Source: Prochlorococcus sp. AG-402-K21 (GTDB lineage: Bacteria > Cyanobacteriota > Cyanobacteriia > PCC-6307 > Cyanobiaceae). From it: a stretch of DNA of 64,000 nucleotides. Below the pieces are notes generated by a model. The model was given only the letters and a program-made list of their open reading frames with translations. It did no database searches and was not told the DNA's origin. Position numbers and translations under genes: made by a program. The number at the start of each line of letters is the position of its first letter. The first letter of the stretch is position 1. The stretch covers positions 90,427 to 154,426 of the forward strand of contig QCII01000005.1 in the NCBI GenBank assembly GCA_003216775.1, written 5' to 3'. Below, in pieces: positions 6,970-16,050 of the stretch.

Positions 6970-9870
6970 ATGGTTAATAAAATTGATAATGCTTTTGAAA
7001 AAGATAACTCAATTAATATTAGGGGAGCTCGTCAGCATAATTTAAAAAATATTGATCTTTCTCTACCTAGAAATAAATTTATTGTTTTTACTGGTGTTAG
7101 TGGAAGCGGCAAAAGTTCTTTAGCGTTTGATACCATTTTTGCTGAAGGGCAAAGAAGGTATGTTGAGAGTCTTTCTGCATATGCTAGGCAATTTTTGGGT
7201 CAAGTAGATAAACCAGATGTTGACAATATTGAGGGCTTATCACCTGCTATTTCTATTGATCAAAAATCCACAAGTCATAATCCTCGATCAACAGTTGGAA
7301 CAGTAACAGAGATACAAGATTATCTAAGATTGTTATTTGGTCGTGCTGGTGAGCCGCATTGTCATCACTGTGGGATTCCAATTGCACCTCAAACAATTGA
7401 TGAAATGGTTGATCACATTGTTCTATTACCAGAAGGAACGAGGTATCAACTGTTGGCTCCTGTTGTAAGAGGCAAGAAAGGAACACATACAAAATTAATA
7501 AGTGGACTAGCTGCTGAAGGCTTCGCTAGGGTAAGAATCAACGGCGAGGTAAGAGAACTTGCAGATAGTATTGAATTAGATAAAAATCAAATTCATAACA
7601 TTGAAGTAGTAGTTGATAGATTAATTGCAAGAGAAGGAATACAAGAAAGATTAAATGATTCTCTACAAACTTGTCTCAAAAGAGGTGATGGTTTAGCAAT
7701 AGTAGAAGTAGTTCCAAAAAAAGGAGAAAACTTACCTCCTAACTTAGATAGAGAAAAACTTTACTCAGAAAATTATGCATGTCCTGTACATGGTTCTATT
7801 GTAGAGGAGCTTTCTCCTAGATTATTCTCCTTTAATAGTCCATATGGGGCTTGTCCAGACTGTCATGGGATTGGTTATTTAAGAAAATTTACTGCAGATA
7901 GAGTCATACCAGATACAACATTACCTGTTTATGCTGCAATAGCGCCTTGGAGTGAAAAGGATAATACTTATTACTTCTCATTACTTTATTCAGTAGGTCA
8001 AGCTTATGGTTTTGAGTTAAAAACTCCTTGGAAAGATTTAACCGATTTGCAAAAAAAAGTTCTACTTTTGGGATCAGATAAACCAATATTGATTCAAGCT
8101 GATAGTCGTTTTAAAACTTCTAGTGGTTTTGAAAGACCTTTTGAGGGAATTCTGCCAATATTAGAAAGGCAACTGAGTGAAGCTAATGGAGAGTCAGTTA
8201 AGCAAAAATTAGAAAAGTACCTAGAATTGGTACCTTGTAAGACATGTTCTGGAAAAAGATTAAGACCTGAGGCTCTAGCAGTTAAACTTGGTCCCTACAA
8301 TATTACTGATTTAACCTCTACGAGCGTTTCTGACACCCTAACTCACATAGAGCGTATCATGGGATTAGGTAAAACAAAGAAGGAAAATATACCTTTATCA
8401 GAAAAACAAAAGCAGATAGGTGAATTAGTTCTCAAAGAGATTCGTTTGCGCTTAAAGTTTTTAATTAATGTTGGTCTAGATTATTTAACTTTAGATAGAC
8501 CAGCAATGACTTTGTCTGGCGGAGAGGCTCAACGAATTAGATTAGCGACTCAAATAGGTGCCGGCCTTACTGGTGTTTTATATGTATTAGATGAACCAAG
8601 TATTGGTTTACATCAGAGAGATAATGACAGATTATTAGAAACATTAAAAAGCTTAAGAGACCTTGGAAATACTTTAGTTGTTGTTGAACATGACGAAGAT
8701 ACTATGAAATCTGCAGATTATTTGGTAGATATTGGACCAGGGGCAGGAGTTTATGGTGGGGAAATCATTGCTAAGGGATCATATCAGGATGTCTTAAAGT
8801 CAGAGAGATCATTAACTGGGGCTTATCTTAGTGGGAGGAAGTCGATTCCTACTCCCAAACAACGTAGATCATCTGTAAAAAAAAGTTTAATTTTAAATAA
8901 ATGTTCTAAAAATAATTTAAAAAATATATCTGTAGAATTTCCTTTAGGAAGATTAGTTTCTGTAACTGGTGTTAGCGGTAGTGGAAAAAGTACCTTGATA
9001 AATGAATTACTTCACCCAGCTTTGTGTCACTCTCTGGGATTAAAAGTTCCTTTTCCTCAAGGTGTAGAGGAATTAAAGGGTATCAAGGCAATTGATAAGG
9101 TTATAGTTATTGATCAATCTCCAATAGGCAGAACGCCAAGATCAAATCCTGCTACTTATACAGGTGCTTTTGATCCCATAAGGCAGATATTTACTGCCAC
9201 AGTAGAAGCCAAAGCAAGGGGTTATCAGGCTGGCCAGTTTAGTTTTAATGTTAAAGGAGGAAGATGTGAAGCGTGTAAAGGTCAGGGAGTTAATGTTATC
9301 GAAATGAATTTTTTACCTGATGTGTACGTTCAATGTGAAGTATGCAAAGGAGCTCGATTTAATAGGGAAACTCTTCAGGTTAAATATAAAGGTTTTAATA
9401 TATCTGATGTTTTAGAGATGACTGTTGAACAAGCTGCAGAAACTTTTTCTGCCATACCTCAAGCTGCTGATAGATTATCTACACTCGTAGACGTCGGCTT
9501 AGGATATGTCAAATTAGGTCAACCTGCCCCTACATTATCTGGCGGAGAGGCACAAAGAGTTAAGTTAGCTACAGAATTATCTAAAAGGGCTACTGGAAAA
9601 ACTCTATATTTGATTGACGAACCAACTACAGGTCTAAGTTTCTATGACGTTCATAAATTAATGGATGTGATACAGCGTTTGGTAGATAAAGGGAATTCTG
9701 TAATTGTTATCGAACATAATTTAGATGTAATTAGATGTTCTGATTGGATTATTGATTTAGGACCTGATGGAGGAGATAAAGGTGGCCAAATTATAGTAGA
9801 AGGAATTCCTGAAGATGTAGCTAAACATCCCACAAGCTACACAGCACAATATTTAAAAAAAGTTCTTTAA
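6970..9870 (+). CDS. uvrA: Excinuclease ABC subunit A
   Basis: Damage-recognition ATPase of nucleotide excision repair, working with UvrB and UvrC. The 966-residue protein has the full tandem ABC layout: Walker A GVSGSGKSS near 42-50 and a second GVSGSGKST near 667, two LSGGEAQR signatures, and LDEPSIGLHQRD and IDEPTTGLS Walker B regions. The zinc-binding cysteine sets are intact: CHHC near residue 130, CPVH/CPDC in the 270-300 region and CEAC...CEVC near 765-795. ATG start at 6970, preceded by a TATAAT hexamer. Downstream, 199 bp of AT-rich sequence without a visible gene separates it from the sucrose-phosphate synthase gene. High family conservation makes the call secure. Confidence 0.98.
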   Translation: MVNKIDNAFEKDNSINIRGARQHNLKNIDLSLPRNKFIVFTGVSGSGKSSLAFDTIFAEGQRRYVESLSAYARQFLGQVDKPDVDNIEGLSPAISIDQKSTSHNPRSTVGTVTEIQDYLRLLFGRAGEPHCHHCGIPIAPQTIDEMVDHIVLLPEGTRYQLLAPVVRGKKGTHTKLISGLAAEGFARVRINGEVRELADSIELDKNQIHNIEVVVDRLIAREGIQERLNDSLQTCLKRGDGLAIVEVVPKKGENLPPNLDREKLYSENYACPVHGSIVEELSPRLFSFNSPYGACPDCHGIGYLRKFTADRVIPDTTLPVYAAIAPWSEKDNTYYFSLLYSVGQAYGFELKTPWKDLTDLQKKVLLLGSDKPILIQADSRFKTSSGFERPFEGILPILERQLSEANGESVKQKLEKYLELVPCKTCSGKRLRPEALAVKLGPYNITDLTSTSVSDTLTHIERIMGLGKTKKENIPLSEKQKQIGELVLKEIRLRLKFLINVGLDYLTLDRPAMTLSGGEAQRIRLATQIGAGLTGVLYVLDEPSIGLHQRDNDRLLETLKSLRDLGNTLVVVEHDEDTMKSADYLVDIGPGAGVYGGEIIAKGSYQDVLKSERSLTGAYLSGRKSIPTPKQRRSSVKKSLILNKCSKNNLKNISVEFPLGRLVSVTGVSGSGKSTLINELLHPALCHSLGLKVPFPQGVEELKGIKAIDKVIVIDQSPIGRTPRSNPATYTGAFDPIRQIFTATVEAKARGYQAGQFSFNVKGGRCEACKGQGVNVIEMNFLPDVYVQCEVCKGARFNRETLQVKYKGFNISDVLEMTVEQAAETFSAIPQAADRLSTLVDVGLGYVKLGQPAPTLSGGEAQRVKLATELSKRATGKTLYLIDEPTTGLSFYDVHKLMDVIQRLVDKGNSVIVIEHNLDVIRCSDWIIDLGPDGGDKGGQIIVEGIPEDVAKHPTSYTAQYLKKVL

Positions 9871-10069
9871 TATTTTTAGTTGTATTTCTTTGCACTATTA
9901 ATTATTTGAACGAAACGAAATTTCACTTTAAATGGGTTGAAAGTATGTGTGTAACTGTTTTTTAAAAATTTTTGGATTCAAAAAATTTAAAATCATAATT
10001 CTTTCTTAATATTTCCTCTTTAAATTCAGCTTATTTGTATTAAAGGCGTTTGATCTGAGGCTTTGCTGA

Positions 10070-11479
10070 ATGAGGTTTAAATTTTTACATTTACATTTAC
10101 ATGGTCTTATACGTTCTGAAAATCTTGAATTAGGTAGGGATGCAGATACAGGAGGGCAAACACAATACGTTTTAGAGTTAGTTAAAAGTTTGGCTAATAC
10201 TTCAGATGTTGGCCAAGTAGATTTAGTAACTCGTTTAATCAACGACTCTAAAGTAGATCATGAATATTCACAAGAAGAAGAATTTGTAGAACCTGGAGTT
10301 AGAATTTTAAGATTTAAATTTGGACCTAATAAATATTTAAGAAAGGAATTGCTTTGGCCTTATTTAGATAATTTAACTGACAGCCTTATATCTTACTATA
10401 TGAAAAATGATAAGCCTAATTTTATTCATGCGCATTACGCAGATGCCGGATACGTAGGTGTTAAATTAAGTAAATCCTTAAATGTGCCACTTATATTTAC
10501 TGGTCATTCTTTAGGAAGAGAAAAAAAGAGGAAATTGCTTGATACTGGTTTAAAAACTAATCAAATAGAAAAGCTTTATTTCATAAGTAAAAGAATTGAG
10601 GCAGAAGAAAAAGCGTTAAAGTATGCAGATGTTGTTGTAACGAGCACTAAACAAGAGTCGGTTCATCAATATTCCCAATATTTTTCTTTTTCACCTAAGA
10701 AAGCTAAAGTGATTCCGCCTGGTGTTGATCATAATAAATTTCACCATATCCATTCAACAACTGAGACAGCTGAAATTGATAATATGATGAAACCTTTTTT
10801 AAAGGATTCTACAAAACCATCATTATTAACAATTTCTAGAGCTGTACGAAGAAAAAATATTCCTTCTTTGATTGAGGCATACGGAAGGTCTGAGAAATTA
10901 AAAAGAAAAACTAATTTAATTCTGATTTTGGGTTGTCGAGATAGTACTTCAAAACTTGACCCTCAACAAAAAGATGTATTTCATAAAATTTTTGAAATGA
11001 TTGATAAATATAATTTGTATGGAAAGGTAGCTTATCCAAAAAAACACCTCCCCAGTCAGATACCTTCTTTATACAGGTGGGCTGCTAGCAAAGGTGGTGT
11101 ATTTGTAAATCCAGCTTTAACAGAGCCTTTTGGCTTAACTCTGCTTGAAGCTGCTTCATGTGGCTTGCCAATAATATCCACAAATGACGGAGGACCACAA
11201 GAAATTCGTTCAAAATGCGATAATGGACTTCTAGTTGATGTTACTGATATTAATAAATTTAAAGCTATTCTTGAAAAAGCTATTTCCGATAATGATCAGT
11301 GGAAATTATGGAGTAGAAATGGAATTGAGGGTGTCAATAGGCACTTTAGTTGGAACACTCATGTACGAAATTATTTATCGATACTCATAGAGGAGTTTTC
11401 AACGTCAAACAGTTATTCTTCATCTGATATTAAGCAGAGTTGTTTAAAAGGAAGTTCTTCACTTATAAAACCCCATTGA
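10070..11479 (+). CDS. Sucrose-phosphate synthase, glycosyltransferase domain only
   Basis: GT4-family enzyme expected to join UDP-glucose (or ADP-glucose) and fructose-6-phosphate to make sucrose-6-phosphate, a compatible solute precursor. The N-terminus has the family LHLHLHG and GRDADTGGQTQYVLEL motifs. HAHYADAGY lies near 120, GHSLGREKKRKL follows, and the retaining-GT4 EPFGLTLLEA motif is near 352. At 469 residues it holds only the glucosyltransferase part. The HAD-type phosphatase domain fused to the C-terminus in several cyanobacterial enzymes is absent, and no such gene lies nearby. The final 22 codons overlap a convergent small gene. A TTTACA triplicate at 10084-10101 simply encodes the conserved LHLHLH. 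Likely sps; sucrose synthase is less likely given length and motifs. Confidence 0.88.
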   Translation: MRFKFLHLHLHGLIRSENLELGRDADTGGQTQYVLELVKSLANTSDVGQVDLVTRLINDSKVDHEYSQEEEFVEPGVRILRFKFGPNKYLRKELLWPYLDNLTDSLISYYMKNDKPNFIHAHYADAGYVGVKLSKSLNVPLIFTGHSLGREKKRKLLDTGLKTNQIEKLYFISKRIEAEEKALKYADVVVTSTKQESVHQYSQYFSFSPKKAKVIPPGVDHNKFHHIHSTTETAEIDNMMKPFLKDSTKPSLLTISRAVRRKNIPSLIEAYGRSEKLKRKTNLILILGCRDSTSKLDPQQKDVFHKIFEMIDKYNLYGKVAYPKKHLPSQIPSLYRWAASKGGVFVNPALTEPFGLTLLEAASCGLPIISTNDGGPQEIRSKCDNGLLVDVTDINKFKAILEKAISDNDQWKLWSRNGIEGVNRHFSWNTHVRNYLSILIEEFSTSNSYSSSDIKQSCLKGSSSLIKPH

Positions 11480-11658
11480 TCAAATACTTTTGGATCAGGA
11501 TGAAGAATTACTTGATTGTTATGCTTTTTCTTCAGTTTAAAGCCTTTTTGAGATAGTTTTTTCATTAATCTGGCAGTTTCTTCAAATCTTGATGCCATTG
11601 CATCAAGACTAGAGCAGTCACTAGTTAATCCGTTATCTTTCCATGTAAAAAAACTCAT
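11413..11658 (-). CDS. Small conserved cyanobacterial protein
   Basis: An 81-residue protein starting MSFFTWKDNGLTSDCSSLDA, followed by a basic helix-like middle (RFEETARLMKKLSQKGFKLK) and a WGFISEELPFKQLCLI end. I recall similar small proteins in marine Synechococcus and Prochlorococcus, always without assigned function. No signal peptide, membrane segment or metal-binding motif is obvious. ATG start at 11658, nine bases after the mraY stop, so it is probably co-transcribed with mraY. Its last 67 bp overlap the 3' end of the convergent sucrose-phosphate synthase gene. The product is hypothetical; that it is a real gene is supported by spacing and by the recognised sequence pattern. Confidence 0.75.
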   Translation of the reverse strand: MSFFTWKDNGLTSDCSSLDAMASRFEETARLMKKLSQKGFKLKKKHNNQVILHPDPKVFDQWGFISEELPFKQLCLISDEE

Positions 11659-11667
11659 GACAAATTT

Positions 11668-12744
11668 TTATAGATTAATTTTTAAAACTATACCTAAAAT
11701 TACAAGTAAAATGTTGATTTTCCAAAAATTTTCAACTATTTTTTGTTCCTGAACTCCTTTAAGTTCAAAATGATGATGCAGTGGTGCCATTAAAAATATG
11801 CGTTTCCCAGTATGAAATAATTTTTTTGTAACTTTAAAATATGATACCTGAATTATTACTGACAAAGATTCAATAATAAAGATTCCTGAAAAAATAGATA
11901 GGGTAAATATGCTATTGGTTAATAATGCTATAGAACCTAAAATTGCACCAATACTTAAAGATCCTGTGTCTCCCATAAATATCTTTGCAGGATAACTATT
12001 ATATTTGAGAAATCCTAAACATATACCTGACATCGAATAACATAGAGTACTGAAGATGAGGATTTCTTGCTGTCCTTTAATTAATATTTCTGTTCCAAGT
12101 CCATAGAAGATAATTGCACTACATCCACTTGCTAGTCCATCTAGTCCATCAGATAAATTTACTGAATTACTTATTCCAACTAAAATTAAAAAAGAAATGG
12201 GAATTATGAAAATACCTGTATTTATTCCCCATGAGTTAGATATTTCAATGAACGGATTTAGTAAATCTTTTTCATATGCTAAAAATATAAAAATTATTGA
12301 GATGACGCTTTGTAGGACGAATTTATCTTTTGATTTTAATCCTGTATTTTCTTTTTTTTGAATGCTTAAATAATCATCTAAAAAGCCTGTAATGAAGAAA
12401 CCCAAAACAGTTATTAATAAAAGCATTAATTTCGTAGAACCTAAATTTATATTTATTATTAAAAGAAAAATTAAAAAAGGTAACACCAAAAAAATCCCAC
12501 CCATTGTTGGGGTATTACTTTTTTTGTAATGATTAGTTGGACCTTCACTTCTAATATTTTGAACCAGATTCAATTGTTTGATTATTTTTAAACCTTTTCT
12601 TGTTGTAAATAAAGAAATAATAAAAAAGAATGTGAAAAACCCTATATAAATATAGTTATTAAAAAAGTAGCAGGTAATTGCAAGAGCAGAAGTATTTAAT
12701 ATTAATAATGATTTAAAGTTAAAATTGTTAATCTTCCCAATCAT
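11668..12744 (-). CDS. mraY: Phospho-N-acetylmuramoyl-pentapeptide transferase
   Basis: Inner-membrane enzyme that transfers phospho-MurNAc-pentapeptide to undecaprenyl phosphate, forming lipid I for peptidoglycan. About ten hydrophobic segments are visible, with the family motifs TMGGIF, FLDDYLS, SVNLSDGLDGLASG (catalytic aspartates) and MGDTGSLSIGAI, and the loop APLHHHFELKG near the C-terminus. ATG at 12744 is chosen, giving 358 residues and a 17-bp overlap with the upstream DUF3134 gene; another ATG at 12765 would lengthen the overlap. The gene is leftward between the DUF3134 gene and the 81-residue small gene. No other cell-wall genes are adjacent. Confidence 0.96.
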   Translation of the reverse strand: MIGKINNFNFKSLLILNTSALAITCYFFNNYIYIGFFTFFFIISLFTTRKGLKIIKQLNLVQNIRSEGPTNHYKKSNTPTMGGIFLVLPFLIFLLIININLGSTKLMLLLITVLGFFITGFLDDYLSIQKKENTGLKSKDKFVLQSVISIIFIFLAYEKDLLNPFIEISNSWGINTGIFIIPISFLILVGISNSVNLSDGLDGLASGCSAIIFYGLGTEILIKGQQEILIFSTLCYSMSGICLGFLKYNSYPAKIFMGDTGSLSIGAILGSIALLTNSIFTLSIFSGIFIIESLSVIIQVSYFKVTKKLFHTGKRIFLMAPLHHHFELKGVQEQKIVENFWKINILLVILGIVLKINL

Positions 12745-13006
12745 CTTCTGAAGAATCTTCTTCATTTTTATAATCTTCTTTTTCTCCCATAAGTGCTGAA
12801 AGTTCTTCCTCTTCTATTGTACTAATCTCTTGTGAGTCACCCTCTTTTTCAGCAACAAGCCTCCCTGTATTTTCAAGCCAAGATAGTAGATCAGGTTCAT
12901 CCCTTAATGGTAAAACGGGGGCTGGATCATCTCTGTGATAGCAAGTTAAAGCAGGGTTAACTTCAGAAATATCATCTAACCTAAGTTTTAGTGTATTTGA
13001 GTCCAT
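12728..13006 (-). CDS. DUF3134 family protein
   Basis: A 92-residue acidic protein. The core (PALTCYHRDDPAPVLPLRDE, then DLLSWLENTGRLV) matches my memory of the cyanobacterial DUF3134 family, of unknown function. The C-terminal third is very rich in Glu and Asp and probably disordered. The start is set at ATG 13006. In-frame starts at 13039 and 13051 exist, but the stretch between 13039 and 13006 contains TATTAT and TATATATAG on the minus strand, which look like promoter sequence. It diverges from the small membrane protein gene at 13060 and overlaps mraY by 17 bp, so the two are likely translated together. Confidence 0.75.
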   Translation of the reverse strand: MDSNTLKLRLDDISEVNPALTCYHRDDPAPVLPLRDEPDLLSWLENTGRLVAEKEGDSQEISTIEEEELSALMGEKEDYKNEEDSSEDDWED

Positions 13007-13059
13007 TAAAAGTTTTGTTCTATATATAGGATAATACATAATGAAGCACACAAAAAACT

Positions 13060-13254
13060 TTGTTTGATAAAGGAAATTTAAAATTTTTGTTTATTTGGAT
13101 GATTTCATTATTATTGTCTGGATTATTAAAATTTATTGGATACTTACATTCCAACGTTTTATTAATTAATGACTTTCTTCTCGTATTACTAGTTTTTGGT
13201 CCAGCAATTTTAGTTACAATAATATTAGTTTTTAAAAAGTTTTCACGTTTTTAA
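13060..13254 (+). CDS. Small hydrophobic membrane protein
   Basis: A 64-residue ORF with two predicted transmembrane stretches: residues about 8-28 (FLFIWMISLLLSGLLKFIGY) and 35-58 (LLINDFLLVLLVFGPAILVT), ending in a short basic KKFSRF tail. I do not recognise a named family. The start is TTG at 13060; an ATG at 13098 would remove the first 13 residues and cut the first helix. It sits 36 bp upstream of argG on the same strand and diverges from the DUF3134 gene, so it probably shares a transcript with argG. Its hydrophobic pattern and uninterrupted frame support a real gene, but the start is uncertain. Confidence 0.6.
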   Translation: MFDKGNLKFLFIWMISLLLSGLLKFIGYLHSNVLLINDFLLVLLVFGPAILVTIILVFKKFSRF

Positions 13255-13277
13255 TTAAATCAAAAATTTAAATTGAT

Positions 13278-13281
13278 GGAG
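13278..13281 (+). promoter_or_regulatory. Shine-Dalgarno of argG
   Basis: GGAG nine bases before the argG ATG. Clear Shine-Dalgarno sequences are rare in this window, so it supports the chosen start. Confidence 0.5.
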
Positions 13282-13290
13282 CAGATTTAA

Positions 13291-14505
13291 ATGCAGAAGA
13301 TAAAAAAAATTGTACTAGCATATTCTGGTGGGGTTGATACTAGTGTTTGTATTCCATATTTAAAAAATGAATATGGGATTTCTGAAGTGGTTACTTTTGT
13401 TGCAGATCTTGGTCAGGGCGAGGATTTAGAATTTATCAGACAAAAAGCTTTAAATTCTGGTGCATCTAAATCAATTGTTGGCAATTTAGTTAATAGTTTT
13501 GTTGAAAGATACGCTTTTCCAGCTATTAGAGCAAATGCTTTGTATTTAGATAAATATCCTTTATCTACAGCTCTTGCAAGGCCCTTAATTGCTGAAAATC
13601 TTGTAAATGTCGCTAGAGAGAATAATGCTGATGCAGTAGCTCATGGATGTACAGGGAAAGGCAATGATCAAGTTCGATTTGATTTGGCGATCAATGCTCT
13701 TGGACCTGATTTAAAGATAATTACTCCTGCAAGGGAGTGGAATATGAGCAGGGAAGAAGCAATATTGTATGGGGAAAAATTTGGTATTCCTGCACCAGTT
13801 TCAAAAAAATCACCATATTCTATAGATGTTAATTTACTCGGTAGAAGTATTGAAGCTGGTATTTTAGAAAACCCAATGCAAGAAGCGCCTGAAGATATAT
13901 TTGCAATTACAGCACCAATTAAAAATACTCCAGATTCACCTCAAGATGTAGAAATTGCCTTTAAAAATGGCTTCCCTGTAGCAATTGACAATGAGAATTT
14001 AACTCCAGTGGAAGTTGTTAAAAAGGCTAATCGTCTTGCTGGCGATCATGGTTTTGGCAGAATAGATATGATTGAAGATCGTGTAGTAGGAATCAAAAGC
14101 AGGGAGATATATGAAACGCCTGGTCTTTTACTTTTAATCAAGGCTCACAAGGAACTAGAAAGTATAACATTGAATCCAGATGTTATTGATTTTAAAGGAA
14201 TAGTTGAAAAAAAATGGGGTCAATTAGTTTATCAAGGCTTTTGGTTTGGTCCTCTCAAGGAGAGTTTAGATGCTTTTATATCATCTACTCAAACTCCAGT
14301 TAATGGAAGGGTAAAGATAAGATTATATAAGGGAAATGCAATGGTAATTGGAAGATTTTCTGAAAATAATTCCCTTTATAGAGAAGATTTGGCAACTTAC
14401 AGTAAAGATGATGTATTCAATCATTCTTTAGCAGAAGGTTTTATTTATATGTGGGGTATGTCAAATAAAATATGGGCAGAGTTAAATTCAAAAAGAATTA
14501 ACTAA
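13291..14505 (+). CDS. argG: Argininosuccinate synthase
   Basis: ATP-dependent ligase joining citrulline and aspartate to argininosuccinate, the penultimate arginine step. The 404-residue protein is the normal bacterial size. The N-type PP-loop AYSGGVDTS (residues 10-18) binds [19 protein letters not shown] (about 113-128) and the [17 protein letters not shown] segment are family signatures for citrulline and aspartate binding. ATG start at 13291 with GGAG nine bases upstream. It is preceded on the same strand by a small membrane protein gene and converges with rpsF, only nine bases separating the stop codons. Confidence 0.98.
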   Translation: MQKIKKIVLAYSGGVDTSVCIPYLKNEYGISEVVTFVADLGQGEDLEFIRQKALNSGASKSIVGNLVNSFVERYAFPAIRANALYLDKYPLSTALARPLIAENLVNVARENNADAVAHGCTGKGNDQVRFDLAINALGPDLKIITPAREWNMSREEAILYGEKFGIPAPVSKKSPYSIDVNLLGRSIEAGILENPMQEAPEDIFAITAPIKNTPDSPQDVEIAFKNGFPVAIDNENLTPVEVVKKANRLAGDHGFGRIDMIEDRVVGIKSREIYETPGLLLLIKAHKELESITLNPDVIDFKGIVEKKWGQLVYQGFWFGPLKESLDAFISSTQTPVNGRVKIRLYKGNAMVIGRFSENNSLYREDLATYSKDDVFNHSLAEGFIYMWGMSNKIWAELNSKRIN

Positions 14506-14514
14506 CATTAAAGA

Positions 14515-14967
14515 TCAAGCATTTTCTTTAGCTTTAATTTCTTCTTTTTCGGGAGATGAAGCCTCTGGTTCAGTAACTGTTTTTTCTTCAGATTCCTCTT
14601 TATTTTGTTTACTATCTTTATCCTTTGATTGAGCGGCACTATTATTTGAAGGTCTCGGGGTTGGTAAAGGCCCTTCTTGTTTAACGGTCATATATCTAAT
14701 AACGTCTTCGCTTAATCTCATCGCTTTTTCAATTTTGAAAATATGTTGCCCATCGCCTTGATGACTTAATTGAACATAAATACCTTCTCTATGTTTATTA
14801 ATTTGATACGCTAATCGTCTTTTTCCTCTCATTTGACTATCAAGGATGGTACCGCCAAATTCCTCTAAAAGTTTATTGTACTTATCAATGTGATTTGTTA
14901 CTTCATCTTCCGCAATATCTGGGCGGAGGATATACATGGTTTCGTAATAGGATTGTTGATTGTTCAT
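14515..14967 (-). CDS. rpsF: Small-subunit ribosomal protein S6
   Basis: Component of the 30S platform that binds 16S rRNA with S18. Residues 8-95 form the S6 domain ([16 protein letters not shown], then [20 protein letters not shown]). They are followed by a hydrophilic tail of about 50 residues rich in Ser, Lys and Glu, an extension common in picocyanobacterial S6. ATG at 14967 is preferred, giving [11 protein letters not shown]; the longer frame would start at TTG 14979. The gene stands alone on the minus strand between argG and aroE, without rpsR or rplI beside it (rplI is at 53213), unlike the usual rpsF-rpsR-rplI operon of many bacteria. Confidence 0.96.
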   Translation of the reverse strand: MNNQQSYYETMYILRPDIAEDEVTNHIDKYNKLLEEFGGTILDSQMRGKRRLAYQINKHREGIYVQLSHQGDGQHIFKIEKAMRLSEDVIRYMTVKQEGPLPTPRPSNNSAAQSKDKDSKQNKEESEEKTVTEPEASSPEKEEIKAKENA

Positions 14968-15072
14968 TGTTTCAGACAAGGACTTTGGCTCATAAATTGA
15001 TGTGATGAGCGTCTGTACATTATTTACGATACATTACGACGGGCAGTTTCTTAAAAATTAGAATTTATTTTT

Positions 15073-15933
15073 TTAAAGATATTTTTTTAATGCGTCATTC
15101 ATAATATGAAAAGGTACTTCTAAACCATTTGTCCAAAATGATAATGATTTCATTCCTTGAGCAACAAGCATTTGCAAACCATCGATAGTCATACATCCTT
15201 TTTTAGCGCAAAATTTTAATAAAGGAGTGGGAGCGGGGTTATAGATTAAATCGTAAACAATTGTTTTAGATTTGAGCGACCTCCAAAAAGTTTCCCCATA
15301 TGGCATAACATTTATTTCATATGTGGTTTTTTTCATTCCTACTGGTGTTGTATTTACAATTAAATCTGCGTCTTCAATTAAATTTTGAGCTTGAAAATCA
15401 TTACTTAACAAACCTTTAATTTCAATTTGATTGCTAAAATTTTTTATTAATTCATCCAGTGATGATTTATTACGTGAAACTACTGAAATCATTGTAAAAT
15501 TTAAATCTATTAATCCCTGGATAACAGATCTTGCTGCTCCACCGGAGCCAAGTACCATAGCTTGTCCCTTTGTAAAATTTAATGTTCTTAAAGGGTAAAT
15601 AAATCCCTCTACATCTGTATTAGTTCCGCTCCATTCTTTTTTATGATTTAGTTTGAGGGTATTAATTGCTTTTAGTTTGTTAGCGATAGGTGAAATTTCT
15701 TTACAAAGATCAAATACTTTTTGTTTGTGAGGAATTGTTATATTTAAACCTTTGCAATTAATTTTTTTCAAAGAATTGAGAATTAATTCTAGATTTTCAT
15801 TTTCACAAGGTATTGCAATATAAATTAGATCTAAGCCTAAATACTGAAGGGCAGCATTTTGCATGATTGGTGATAAAGAATGGCTTACTGGATTGCCTAT
15901 TAATGCAATAAAAGATGTCTTGCTTGTAATCAT
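15073..15933 (-). CDS. aroE: Shikimate dehydrogenase
   Basis: NADP-dependent reduction of 3-dehydroshikimate to shikimate in aromatic amino acid and chorismate synthesis. The 286-residue protein shows the substrate motif NPVSHSLSP (14-22), the catalytic lysine region NITIPHKQKV, the Rossmann glycine loop LGSGGAARS near 129, NTTPVGM and the C-terminal GLQMLVAQG motif. ATG start at 15933. It diverges from dnaK across 87 to 117 bp, depending on which dnaK start is used. With the DAHP synthase (23987), the pabB/pabC pair and the chorismate lyase-like gene, it makes four places in the window tied to the chorismate pathway. Confidence 0.97.
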   Translation of the reverse strand: MITSKTSFIALIGNPVSHSLSPIMQNAALQYLGLDLIYIAIPCENENLELILNSLKKINCKGLNITIPHKQKVFDLCKEISPIANKLKAINTLKLNHKKEWSGTNTDVEGFIYPLRTLNFTKGQAMVLGSGGAARSVIQGLIDLNFTMISVVSRNKSSLDELIKNFSNQIEIKGLLSNDFQAQNLIEDADLIVNTTPVGMKKTTYEINVMPYGETFWRSLKSKTIVYDLIYNPAPTPLLKFCAKKGCMTIDGLQMLVAQGMKSLSFWTNGLEVPFHIMNDALKKYL

Positions 15934-16050
15934 TTTTAGAAATTTTTCATAAGAAAATCACGATCTGTTCGGGAACCACACCCAGTATCTGAGTAACAAT
16001 AATGACGCGAATGACCGATTATGGAGAATAGCAAATATAAGAATTTACCC

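Noticed and set aside
9871..10069. Possible small RNA or gene in the uvrA-sps gap
   Set aside because: Only AT-rich sequence with frames of about 20 codons; no hairpin or promoter strong enough to report.
10084..10101. TTTACA repeated three times at the start of the sucrose-phosphate synthase gene
   Set aside because: It encodes the conserved LHLHLH motif of the enzyme family, so it is not a regulatory or slippage repeat as such.
10006..10242. A 78-codon minus-strand frame
   Set aside because: Mostly antisense to the well-supported sucrose-phosphate synthase start; no family resemblance and Cys/Ser-rich composition typical of a shadow frame.
15000..15072. GTA-N7-TAC near rpsF as an NtcA-like site
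   Set aside because: The spacing is seven rather than eight bases and the gene is not a usual nitrogen target.
15934..16050. Heat-shock CIRCE-type operator upstream of dnaK
   Set aside because: No TTAGCACTC-N9-GAGTGCTAA-like inverted repeat is present; only a short less AT-rich patch is seen.
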